This document shows positions 47,433 through 58,486 of a DNA stretch of 64,000 nt, piece by piece. The notes below the pieces were generated by a model. It saw only the letters and a program-made list of their open reading frames with translations, searched no databases and was not told the DNA's origin. A program made the translations under genes and the position numbers. Source of the stretch: Alisma plantago-aquatica (taxonomy: Eukaryota > Streptophyta > Magnoliopsida > Alismatales > Alismataceae); assembly GCA_963693085.1 (NCBI GenBank), contig OY856409.1, positions 296,832,058 to 296,896,057 on the forward strand, written 5' to 3'. The stretch's first letter is position 1, and each line of letters opens with the position of its first letter.

Positions 47433-48869
47433 TGTAACATCCCTGACCTGGGTTATGCTTTAACCCTAGGTGTTTTGATTAAGAAAGATGATTATATGCT
47501 TAATCTTATCGTGTGAAAAGTAATTAGGGCTCATGAGGAACTTATGTTTCAATTTTGGTCATGTTTGAACAATGTTGAAGCAATGCTTGCTTATTTTGGA
47601 CTAAAGTGCAAATTACCCAAGTTGAGGGGCTAACTTGAAAATTCCACATGATAAGATGTTCCTCTGATGTTGAGACATCATAAGAATGAATATGATGTAG
47701 TGGTATGGTTTCTACAAGCCTGGACACCAAGATAGAGCTTGTTCGACAATGTTGTGCATTAAAACCTAGTTTTGGAGTAAAGTGCAATTTACCCAAAATA
47801 TAGGGTTCAATATGCAAATTACCACTTCAATAAGGTCCTTAATTATTCTTGGAATCATGTAGAGTAAAGAAAATGAGAGGGGCATCTCATTTGAATTAAG
47901 TTGGAGGAGAGAGAATCTTGATATTAAAATAATCAAGATTTAATCATAAGTGAAACCCTAATTCAATTTAGGGAAAAAATGAATGTATTAATTAAAGGGC
48001 CTTCAACCAAAATGTTATTGGTTGATTTTGAATAAGGATGGACGTTCCTTCTCCAAGATAAGGAACGAAAATATCTTAAGTAGGTGAAATTCCACTCACC
48101 TTATTATAAAGAAAAGTAATATCCACTCAAATTATGGATATTAATATAATAAGATTAAGGTGCTTAATTTGCTTTCCTTTAAATTGAGGATAATGAAGGG
48201 GAATAAAAGGAAAAGGAAGGTGCCTCGTATCCATGGAATTGAGTGGGAAGAGGCGGCCATAATTTTTGGATTAATTGGATTTTTATAAGGCATTTTCTCT
48301 CTCATCAATTTCCTTATAAAAGTGCATTTTCCAAATGAATTGAAAGGCTTTTTCGGCCCTTTCTTCTTCCTTTGCTTTGGATGAGCTCAAGGGGACTTAG
48401 GATCAACAGGAGGACGAGCCCCAACATGTTGGTAAGCTTCTTGACCCTTGTTCTTCATGATTTCATGGTGGAAATCGAAAATAAATTATGGATTCCTTCT
48501 TATTTCGATCTCCTCTTCAACCCTAGCCAACTTTTACAATCAAAAGCTTGAGGACGAGCCTAGGGGGAGTTGCAAGAGCTTCATCCACCATTAATGGCGT
48601 GAGCTTGGAGATTTGGATCTCAATTGGAGGTGGGTTTTATAACTCAAACCCTTAATCATTGCTATTGCATCACTCATCTATGCTTTGTTGATTGTTTTCT
48701 TCAATTTGATACATACTTGTTTCTTTGCTGCAATTTCCATTAAGAACGGTTGCTGTTCTTGGTTGTTAGAAGGCAGGGGATGATTACATCATCCTAGATT
48801 CTTATCCAAAGAAAAGTACCAAGCCAAATGGTCTTGATAGCTACTCCAAATCGTTTTAATTTGATTGGC

Positions 48870-49985
48870 TATGCGGTTTCAGCAAACCGTTTAAGGGCAA
48901 ACGGTTTGAAACCGTTTGGGAGAAAACGGTTTCAAGACCGTTTGAGATGGTTGACCAAGCGTTGACCGTTTGGTAATATTGTTCCTAATTAAGTAGGATG
49001 ATGACCCTCCAAATTTGAGGGATTAACTCCCAAGGAATCGAGAGTTGAAGGCCAATCAATTAGGCAAATCGAATTGAATTAAGTGCTCATTTTCAATCTG
49101 TTTAACTTAACCTGTTTGGGAAAACGGTTTCAAGACCGTTTGAGATGGTTGACCAAGTGTTTACCGTTTGGGATTCCTGTTCATAATGATGTTGGTTAAT
49201 GACCCTCCAAATTTGAGGGATTAATTCCCAAGGAATCGTGAGTTCAAGCCTAATCAATTAGGGAAACCTAATTGGATTAAGTGCTGATTTTCAATCTGAT
49301 TTAATTGAACTTTTTGGGCAAACGGTTTCAAGAACGTTTGGTGGAGTTGACCAAGCGTTGACCGTTTAAGATTACTGTTCCTAATGATGTTGGTTAATGA
49401 TACTCCAAATTTGAGTGGTTAAATCCAAAGGAATCATGAGTTGAAGGCTAATCAATTAGGCAAACACTAATTGAAAACAGTGCTGGAATTACAATGAGTT
49501 AAGTTGAGATTTTGGGTTGATTAGTCCAAACGGTTTCAAGACCGTTTGGGGATCACCCCAAGACCGTTTGGAGGTCTGGGGTCAAGTATAGTTGACCAAT
49601 TGAAGGTCCAAAGGTACTAATCATATTGCAATGTAGTGCTGATTTGTTGATCAACTCGATTGACCAATCCATGATGATTTTTCCACTAGAATCCAAAGGT
49701 TGGATGGGCCAAACGGTCTCAAGACCGTTTGGAGATCATCCAAACGGTCTCAAGACCGTTTGGTGGTCACCCAAGACCGTTTGGAGGTCTAGGGTTGATT
49801 ATGGTTAGGTGTTTGAAGGTCTAAAGTTACCAAGTTGATCTGCAATAAATTGCTAAATTGGTGAGCACTTCAATGATCCAAACCCTACTTGGATGGCTTG
49901 GTTTTGAGTGATATGATGGGAAAACGGTCTCAAGACCGTTTGGAGGTCATCCAAACGACTTCAAGACCGTTTGGGGTCAGGTCAT
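48870..49985. repeat. ACGGTTTCAAGACCGT dyad array within a ~197-bp repeat
   Basis: About eight near-identical dyads of the form AAACGGTYTCAAGACCGTTT occur between 48900 and 49975. In the first part they belong to a longer repeat whose anchor GTTGACCAAG is at 48951, 49148 and 49346 (spacing 197 and 198) and which includes GACCCTCCAAATTTGAGGG. The copies drift apart after 49450, where only dyads and half-dyads (CCAAGACCGTTTGGAGGTC) remain. Confidence 0.9.
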
Positions 49986-50377
49986 ACCCAATTTGAATGA
50001 TGGTTCAATGGTTTCAAAGTAACTAATCCTGCATTGATTAGTGATGATGGATCATCGATTCCAAACCCTAAATCAGTTGATTCAAACCCTAATTGATGAC
50101 CAATTAAGGGTCAATTGAGGGTCAAATCATTTGAAAGTTGACCTATTTAACTCAATTGAGGTATGAGTATAGGTCCAATTGATGACTGGTTCCATGAATT
50201 CAATGATTGAAAGAATCAACATTGAAGGATCCATTGATCAATCTACTTGGATACCTCATGTTATTGAAGGTCCAATTGATCAAACCTTTTTGGAAACCTA
50301 ATGTAATTAGGTGAGAAATACCCTTAATGGTAATAATCAATAATGTATAACAAATGCATGGATCCAATACATGATGA

Positions 50378-50650
50378 AAACCCTAATTGAGGTTGATTCC
50401 ATGTATAACCCTAATAAGAGGTTGTCTACATGTGAAATCACTAATTAGGATGAATAGTAAACCCTAGTTGAGGGTGCATCCATGTGAAACCCTATTTGAT
50501 GGTGTATCCATGTGAAACCCTAACTAAGGGTGTATCCATGTGAAACCCTAATTGAGGGTGATTTCATGAGAAACCCTAATTGGGAATGATTAGTAAACCC
50601 TAATTATGAGCAATGTGACATGAAACCCTAATGAAGGGTGATGATATATG
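50378..50650 (+). repeat. 28-bp minisatellite carrying telo-box AAACCCTA
   Basis: Exact AAACCCTA begins at 50378, 50459, 50487, 50515, 50543, 50571, 50595 and 50623. From 50459 the steps are 28, 28, 28, 28, 24 and 28 bp. The unit is close to GTGAAACCCTAACTAAGGGT plus GTATCCAT. AAACCCTA is the plant telo-box. Confidence 0.9.
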
Positions 50651-50752
50651 CAATCTCTATTTTCAAAGAAGGGAGATGGTATGTGAAATCCTAATCCCTA
50701 ATGAAAGGATAGAATTCATACTTGAACATGATTTATGAGGTGAACTCCTGTG

Positions 50753-50918
50753 GCACGACCGTGCAAGGTAGCACGGCCTTGGTTGATTCACTTTGCACGA
50801 CCGTGCAAGGTAGCACGGCCGTGGTAGCTTCATTGTGCACGACCGTGTACGGTAGCACGGCCGTGATGGCTTCCCTTTGCACGGCCGTTCTTGGTTGCAC
50901 GGCCGTAGTGCTCTATGC
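50753..50918. repeat. 42-bp repeat, four copies, two GCACGRCCGTG motifs each
   Basis: GCACGACC or GCACGGCC starts at 50753, 50771, 50795, 50813, 50837, 50855, 50879 and 50897, so the spacing alternates 18 and 24 bp. Exact CACGGCCGTG is at 50814-50823 and 50856-50865. The same decamer is the signature of the unrelated Athila-1 arrays. Confidence 0.93.
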
Positions 50919-51432
50919 TGGACTTAGAGTTGATTCGAAAGTGACCTAACATGGTCGTTTTGTTAATTACCAACTTAAGGATGAGAGATAAACTCATACC
51001 TTGTGATGATAATCATTTAATGATACATGATGAGAGTAATAAGTATGAATGAATACTTATGATATCAATGAATGCTTCCAGAGGTGGGTAGCAATGAATT
51101 AGGGTTGGAGTGATAATACAAATATGAAACCCTAATTGATAAGAAAGGAAAATCCTAACCCTAGCTTTGGGTAAAAGGATGAAAAGCCCTAATTGAAGGT
51201 AAACCCTAACCTTGGTAAGGGAATAGTGGTGTTACCCTGTATTTCATGATGTGTTGTGAACTTGATAAGTCTATTATCATGTGTGACAATCATGCAGGTC
51301 TCATGAGGTGATGATCATAGCTAGGTATGAGCTATGATGTCTATTTGATAAGAGTTGATTGGCCATATGTGCCATTATGTTTTTGTTACTTAGAAAGAAG
51401 TAACAAGATTAGTATGGGCTTGTAAGCCTTTT

Positions 51433-51829
51433 CCTAGTGAGAGGTGACAAGATGTGAATGGCCTTGTGAGCCATGTGAATAAAGTTGTTGCCTAGTGAGA
51501 GGTGACAAGATGTGAATGGCCTTGTGAGCCATGTGAATAAAGTTGTTGCCTAGTGAGAGGTGACAAGATGTGAATGGCCTTGTGAGCCATGTGAATAAAG
51601 TTGTTTCCTAGTGAGAGGTGACAAGATGTGAATGGCCTTGTGAGCCATGTGAATAAAGTTGTTGCCTAGTGAGAGGTGACAAGATGTGAATGGCCTTGTG
51701 AGCCATGTGAATAAAGTTGTTGCCTAGTGAGAGGTGACAAGATGTGAATGGCCTTGTGAGCCATGTGAATAAAGTTGTTGCCTAGTGAGAGGTGACAAGA
51801 TGTGAATGGCTTTTGAGCCATGTGAATAA
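51433..51829 (+). repeat. 58-bp tandem repeat, seven copies
   Basis: CCTAGTGAGAGGTGAC starts at 51433, 51491, 51549, 51607, 51665, 51723 and 51781, each 58 bp apart and nearly identical. The last copy has a small deletion (GGCTTTTGAGCC for GGCCTTGTGAGCC). High identity implies recent expansion. The minus strand is open through part of it only because the repeat is regular. Confidence 0.95.
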
Positions 51830-53304
51830 GTATATGATGGAAGTGGTACATGTCTCTTTATAGCATTTGTCTGAATAAAATATGTTTGAGAAATTGATTG
51901 GTGCTAAAAGAATATGATAATGTACTTAATTAATCAAGTGAAATCTATTCATGTAGTGCTCTGACCATAGATCCATCATCGTCAGGAATAGGTGATGGTG
52001 AAACAGGTTGCTCCGCGGCATATCCTGGATTTCGTATATTTTTGAATATACGGGGGTCAATGGGCGAAAATATCCTTACGTCCTCTTGAAGTGATTGTGA
52101 GGAGGTAAACAAGAAACCTCTCAAATCCTTCATGAATAGGTCGGGATATATGTATCACTAATCTCCTGATGATTGGGCCAGATGTTGTACCCATCTCCCA
52201 ATGTTTTTGTCGGGTCGATGGAGATAAACATGAAATCTCTCGATTGCCGACGAGAGTGCAGTTGACGCTGTAACACTGTAGCGAAGTTGCCAGAATACCC
52301 TGGAAAGCTACGTTAGCAGAGACACGAGATGTCCTGCGTTTTGTCTCGCACTGACCGAGACGTGGGAGGTCTTGGAAGCCGGCTCTTCCCTAGACCTATG
52401 TATGGTACCGGTTTCAACTTCGCAATGGCCGGTTGGAGCATGAACGGTATACCTCATCTCCTCAGAGCTTAAATATGATTGTAAAATGTAATCAGCCGTA
52501 TAGTATGTTTGTTTAAGGATTGAATACGGAGATTCATTGGCTGATGTTGCATTTCTTTGTGCATTCCTTAGCGGATAAATGTAATTTATGTCTCTTTATA
52601 TTCTCTGCAAAGTAGACAGATGAATTACTTATCTACCATGGGTAGATGCAATGCTCTCCTTGAGAATATGAGATTATCTTATTCTGTTCTATGATGAATA
52701 ATTCTGCCTGATAAGGTAAAAGTAACCCCTGCTCAGTTTTAATTTAATAAACTGTAATAACAATGTTTTGGCGGAGAGTTATATCTCTCGCTGGGGCAAA
52801 TTTTCAATTGTTTCACCCCCGTTGGAAAACATTTTTAGGTATGCATGGAAGGCAGGGCAGGAAATCCCTAGAACAGAGATGAGCAGAAGCAACAGCAACA
52901 ACAAGGACAACAATGAGATCTCAGGTGGAGATATTGTCTGTCAAGTCATATAGATAGTAGTCCTATGTGTTGTCTCTGTACTCTCAGGTCCTCGGAGTTT
53001 TAAATGATTCAATCGGAGTTTTGGCATAGTGCCTCAAAGTTTTTATACTGCCTGTGTATATTTGTTAACAGGGCAGTCAATGTTGTAATCCTTAAAAAGG
53101 AATTGTACAGGCTGTGTACTTGTGAACCAGAATGAAATGGAAACACTTTGGTTCTTGGTTAAAGAGTTTTCCTGTGAATGGATCTCTTTGAAAAAGTTTT
53201 AATTTTTAGTGATTTTCAGTAATTCCACTGCAAATGATTTGCTTCCGCATGTTTTATTATTGTTAATGACACTTGTTATCTTAACGATGGCAGGTGTAAT
53301 CACA

Positions 53305-53640
53305 GATGGTGTCACTCACCCTGTTCGTCATCTACCATTGTTGTTTGATTAACCGAAAGACGACATCAAACAACATGACAAGGCAGCGTTGTAGGAAGAG
53401 TTTTCTGTGTCGTGACATGAGCACGATGAGGCCCTAAACTGGGCCAACTGGGATGGTCCTACCTGGGATCAACAAAAACCTTCCTCTGCATCGAAGAATG
53501 GGCAACACAGCGGTTGGTCACCATCTTATACTATTTGTGGGTGTCTAGATCTAGGCAACCACCATGACCTGTTGCCCAGGGCACACTGCTCCTTTTCTGT
53601 TGCTCTCTCTTGGACCATGCCACATTTTCCCAGTAACTAG
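53305..53640 (+). pseudogene. Right half of the ORF split by the solo LTR
   Basis: It continues the frame of 47266-47432: GVTHPVRHLPLLFD, a stop, PKDDIKQHDKAAL, further stops, NWANWDGPTWDQQKPSSASK and DLGNHHDLLPRAHCSFSVAL, ending near 53640. It is acidic and Trp/Asn-rich with no family that I recognise. Several of the stops (TAA, TAG) are one transition from Gln or Trp codons. Confidence 0.5.
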
Positions 53641-53999
53641 ACATGGTATTATTATTTTTTCGCATTTTAAGTTGTGATCTAAACTATGTCATCTCTATTT
53701 GTATGGAACAATTACTTGTACGCCTATTTGAATTATACTATTAATCTAATAATGTTTGGTTTATTTTAGTACTGTTGGTTGAACAAAGTTTCTTGTACCT
53801 TACATCTAATTAAAATTTGTTCCCCGATTGGACATGTATTGTTAAATTTTGTTGTATCCTTTGTTGTGCATATATCAAGTATCTATATTTTATTAATGCC
53901 ATTTCTGTCACCTACTTTTTTATTCTCAAACACATTGGCTCCAATTCTGTCACCTATTTTGTTATCGAATATATCGGTTTGATAGTTATTAAACTATGC

Positions 54000-54335
54000 T
54001 ACAGATGCTCTCGCCCACAATGAATCATTTTCAATGGGGCGATAAGTTAGATGCCGCACTTGGCATATTGTTGGGTCATTAATACTACTTGCATTGCTTG
54101 TGTGGTCCTCATATACGTCAAAATTGGCATGATGTATTTGTAGAATTCCATACATTAACTGGGAGGACTGACATAAACATGACTATATTTAAGGCAAGGT
54201 GAAAAGTGATAAAAATTGTAGATACAGTTCCACGCACATTCTAGACCAGTCCCCTTACTTACCCACCAACAATACAACAACAACTTGATCAAGTAGGAAG
54301 CTCTCAACCATGTGCAACAACTGATAATTAGAGAG
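54000..54335 (+). pseudogene. Third Myb/SANT-like segment downstream of the solo LTR
   Basis: The frame reads FQWGDKLDAALGILLGH, a stop, YYLHCLCGPHIRQNWHDVFV, EFHTLTGRTDINMTIFKAR and KVIKIVDTVPRTF, then a Gln-rich tail to about 54330. W..K.D.AL, NWHDV and 'F....TGR......FK.R' follow the Myb/SANT-like pattern seen in the two copies at 45850-46775. It probably belongs to the same relic, interrupted by the solo LTR. Confidence 0.5.
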
Positions 54336-56297
54336 ACAAAAAATAAAATAATGTTGTTGGAGCCAATAATGACGCAGACAATGAGTGCAGAGAATGCATA
54401 TTAGTGCATTTTCTTAAAATTTTGTACTGAAGCTTTCAGTTTGTGGTCGTCAAATTTAAGTTGTATGTGGGTGCTAGAATATTGTGTAGCAGACATAGTA
54501 CCTAACGTCGTATGAACTTTTTATATTTCAAATTGTGATGATACTCATGCGTATTATGTTGTATTATGACAATTTCAATTATTTTGTTACTTACAGATTA
54601 TACATAAAATGTACAAGTATACATACATACAACAAGGCATATGTCATGCATTCTCACAGTAGTGGGTAAAGTAACATTTATTATAAATATACATATCAAA
54701 GTAATACTACTCAACTTATATTCATAATAGAAGAACAAGAAACATATCACCCAAATCCTATGTAAAACTATATATTTATTGTAATTTTAATCATGTATTG
54801 CAGTGTCGTCATAGTTCTGTGGTCAATATTTTTAAAACTATTGTGTAAGAACACGACAAGATAACCAGATCATGATTAAGTTGCCAAACATGATCAGGCT
54901 GGATCCTAACTGGTAGTTAAACAGAATCAGACTGAACCCTAACCACTTGATCAGAATCAGACTGGGGTGCCAATCAGAATCAGATCGGATCCAGACTAAC
55001 CAAATCCAGATCTACTAACTAACCCCGAATAACTCAGTTCAGACCATAGAATCCCAGTCCCAAACTAAACAAGGGCCTAATTATGGCCATATATAGCCAC
55101 TACATATGAATGACACATGGAGTGCCAACTCCATACAGATACTTATCCACACAGACTATTAACTATCGAGTAGTTATACATTTGGCATCTCTTGGAGACA
55201 TCAGTTACAAGTAGGAGGCATCTCTATTGCCAGTCAAAGGTAGTTACAACATAGATATCCGTTTATCTAGACATAACTGTAAACTAATATTAACGGACAT
55301 GTCTCTTCCGCACATGATTGCATCAACTTCTAATAATAAGAAATTCTAGCCATAGGTACTGACCCACCCGCTGGCATACCCAGAGTATGCGAAAAAGAGA
55401 GTGTTAATGCATCTCACACATGCAGCTGATTTTTTATATTATTGTCATGCAAAAGTCATACAATGACATGCAAAGTATTGTTATTGTATCCACTCCCAAT
55501 TTAATTGTACATGTGATATCCCACCCACTATAGATTATAAGAAATACTTAGATTTAATTTTTCTTCGTTCTAATTTCTTCCATTTTTTTGAAAAGCTATT
55601 TTGCCTCTAGATTTCTCTTTAGTCCAGATTTCATCTCAAATATGCATGTACTGTACTTGTAAAATGTGTTATTAGTATTGTACGCCATGTTTTGTACGTC
55701 GTGTATTATAATGTTGTGTATAGAATAAATGTGCACAAGACGTGTAAAATGTGTTGTTAGTATTATACACCTTGTATTGTACGTCTTGTATTGTACTGTA
55801 ATATTCTATTGTACTTTTTATATTGCAAAATGTGTTTGTTGGTACTGTGCTTCTAGTATAATGAGTCTGTTAGTACGATACTTATTGTACATAATTTTGT
55901 CGAACACTACTTTTTGAATGTTTGAAAATTTGATCGTTAGTACCGTACTTCATGTACAATGTGAGTGTTAGTACCGTACTTTTTGTATGATATTAAAAAT
56001 AATAGCACGGCGGTGCACTCTGGAAGGATTGACTAAAGCTAGAAAACGAACGTATTGTACTAGTGTGAAAATTCAGGTGGGCGGGATGTAGGTGGAAAGA
56101 GGAGTTACAAGAGAGAAAATAAATTTTCAAAATTGGGACTGGAGAAAGAATTTTGAGACTCTTTAACTTCTGCATGAAATTAGTTGGTGTGGAATTAATT
56201 TGCATGAGAAAAAACTACTCAGACTAGCCTTTTGCAAACTTTCAAAAAATGAGTATGTGGGTGGGTGTATAACTTAATGTATGGGTAGCATTACTCT
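54336..56297. other. AT-rich intergenic sequence, no gene seen
   Basis: 54870-55060 holds repeated CAGAATCAGACTG-like phrases with several GGATC/TGATC sites. 55650-55985 is a loose repeat listed separately. No coding region, RNA gene or transposon ends are supportable apart from the Mutator target duplication that begins at 56298. Confidence 0.45.
55650..55985 (+). repeat. Degenerate tandem repeat with TGTTAGTA..TGTAC units
   Basis: Phrases such as AAAATGTGTTATTAGTATTG, AAATGTGTTGTTAGTATTAT, AAAATGTGTTTGTTGGTACT, TGAGTCTGTTAGTACGATAC and ATGTGAGTGTTAGTACCGTA recur every 55-75 bp, each followed by TTGTAC or similar. Too diverged for an exact period. Confidence 0.6.
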
Positions 56298-58197
56298 AAT
56301 AAAATCGGGCACGGATTTGCTAGCCCGGCTCCTAACAAGGAGCAAGCTGCTCCGTCACTTGTCTTCTGCTGCGTGGATCGCAAAACAGAACGACGAAGGG
56401 TTCACTTCTGCTTCCTAACTGCTGTCTGAAAGACCAATTGCATTATAATTGCATTTCTAACCCAAACTAGAGGAGAAAATTAATAAAAGTGTGCACCTGT
56501 GTGCATGAGAGATCAATGTTTTAGCACCACGAGCAAGGGTAGAACATTAAACTTATTTTATTCATTATCAGATCAATAGAGAAACTTCTGCCGTTGCCAT
56601 GTAGGTTGTCGATGGTTTGATAAAATAATAATTTTTTTCTTTAATTATTAAGAAAATTATATCAGTATATGAAAAATTTACAACCCACTAAAATCTTTGG
56701 GCCCCACCTACTTGAAAATAGGTGCATAATTGATCAGTTCGCACCACACATCTCATTTCTAAAAATAACTCTCAATAACAGGCGATCCTGATGGATTACC
56801 GAGCTTGACCACTTCAGCTAATTAATCCAACCAACAATAAGACCATAATTAAACAAACTTGCACCGTAAGAAAAAGAAGAATGAAGCAAATACGAAAAGA
56901 AAGCATTTTTGGCCGATCTGTAAACTATCAGACCACATGACGTGCGTGACACATTGGACTTCCCCTAAAATGTCACTGTATAAAAAGATCCTTGTAATTT
57001 TTTATATAAAAAAATATTGATTTATATAATTTTGATTTATCCCTTTAATGACACGATAAAGCATAAAATATATTTCACACAATTTTTATATTTTTATTGA
57101 TGCTTTTGTATGAAAAACATTTTATACTTTAGTAAAATATTTGTGTGAAAATATTTTTTTATAAAACAATTGTGTGAAATATAGTTTGCACTTTACAAAA
57201 ATTTGTGTGAAATATAACTTTATACTTCATAAATAAACTTCATGTTAAATATAATTTATACTTGGTAGAAAAGATTGTGTTAATTTTTCTATATGTTATT
57301 TATAATTTTGTGAAAATATATTTTATACTTTATAAAATAATTTGTGTAAAATATATTCTACACTTTATGAAAATGTGAAATATATTTTATACTTTATTTT
57401 TTCGTTGAAAGGATGAGTCCAAATTATATATATAAAGATACAATTTTATAAAAAAAAACTACAATAATCATTTAATATAGTAACATATTAGACAAAGTCA
57501 AATGCATCACACGACGTCATGTGCCGTGATGGTTTAGTAGAATGACCAAATCAGGCTTTCTTCTTTTTCAATTTACTTGATTATTATTATTCTTACGGTG
57601 CATATTTAATTAATTATGGTCTTATTGTTGGTTGGTGTAGCTCAAGTTTAGAGCTTGGTAATCCACATAAGTGACATCGGGATCGCCTGTTATTGAGAGT
57701 TATTTATCAAAAATGATACCAACAGTGCGAAAGGATCAATTATGCACCTATTTTCAAGTAGGTGGGGTACCCGGTTCCCAAGGATTTTACGGGTCATAAA
57801 TTTTTTATATTCTTATATAGTTTCTTTGATAATAATAATTAATAAAAGACAAAAACTATTATCTTATCAAACTATCAGTTTCCTCACAATATGTCAACGG
57901 CAGAAGTTCCTCTATTGATTTGATAAATATAATGACTAAAATAAGTTTCCTGTTCTACCCTCGCTCGTTATGTTAAAACATTGATCTCATTCACACAGAC
58001 ATATGCTTTGTTAATTTTCTCCACTAGTTTGGGTTAAAAATGCAATTATGATGCAGTTGGTCTTTCAGACGGTAAATAGGAAGCGGAAGTGAAGTGCTTC
58101 CACGTTCCGTCTCGCAATCCACACGGCATAAGACTAGTGACGGAGCAGCGTGCTCCTTGTTAGGAGCCGGACCAGCAAATCCGCGCCCAATAAAATC
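56298..58197. mobile_element. Non-autonomous Mutator-like element with long inverted repeats
   Basis: The element 56307-58188 (1,882 bp) is flanked by a perfect 9-bp duplication AATAAAATC (56298-56306 and 58189-58197), the Mutator size. The ends are GGGCACGGATTTGCTAGCCC and, inverted, GGGCGCGGATTTGCTGGTCC. The arms pair from 56307 to about 56985 with 58188 back to about 57478, including GGCTCCTAACAAGGAGC and GCACCGTAAGAA. The middle (57000-57470) is an AT-rich degenerate repeat of TTTATACTTTATAAAA and TTTGTGTGAAATAT phrases. There is no transposase, so it would need one supplied by an autonomous relative. Confidence 0.93.
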
Positions 58198-58486
58198 TGC
58201 CCTGGCACCGGAAGTGGACGAGAAAAGAGATCCCAATCTTAATCAGCCCCAAGCATTAGCAACTATAAATGTGCGCTAATAATGTCAGGCTGATCCGGAA
58301 ACTGATTTGGAAGGCTTGTAGATGAATGCATGCATTTTAATGACGCTATGGAAGGGAAATCTGGGGTATGCCTTGCTTTCTTAATGCCAGGTAATGGGAA
58401 TAGAACCCACAATCCCACACGGTACCATTCAATCAACATCTACCCTACTGGTCAGTCACCGTACCCTCTTTGCTGATGAATGCTGC

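Larger units (their letters stand above)
47433..53304 (+). mobile_element. Solo LTR, Tekay/Del-like, 5,872 bp, with perfect TSD
   Basis: It starts TGTAACATCCCTGACC and ends GGTGTAATCACA, flanked by GATGG at 47428-47432 and GATGG at 53305-53309. There is no internal domain, so two LTRs recombined and removed the interior. Its 3' part matches LTR A and LTR B (52370-53250), for example the CCTATGTATGGTACCGGTTT block and the GTTATATCTCTCGCTGGGGC block. It is far larger than LTR B because of several tandem arrays listed separately. The 3' end contains a GTTTTAATTTTTAGTG..TTTCAGTAAT block shared with LTR B. Confidence 0.92.

Noticed and set aside
50378..51210. AAACCCTAA motifs as an interstitial telomere
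   Set aside because: The motifs are separated by ~20 bp of other sequence in a 28-bp repeat, not head-to-tail TTTAGGG.
51433..51829. Regular repeats as a possible CRISPR-like array
   Set aside because: Units are contiguous 58-bp copies with no unique spacers, inside a plant LTR. It is a minisatellite.
51666..51851. Minus-strand ORF encoding a repetitive peptide (HMAHKAIHILSP-like repeats)
   Set aside because: It is simply the 58-bp tandem repeat read in an open frame. There is no start context or homology.
43141..54335. Reading the Myb/GRF/transposase cluster as an intact host locus
   Set aside because: All pieces carry stops or frame changes, and a solo LTR splits one frame, so it is a relic.
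58018..58236. Small ORFs at the right end of the Mutator-like element
   Set aside because: They fall in an inverted-repeat arm and show no protein family. The GGAGC-rich arm gives open frames by chance.
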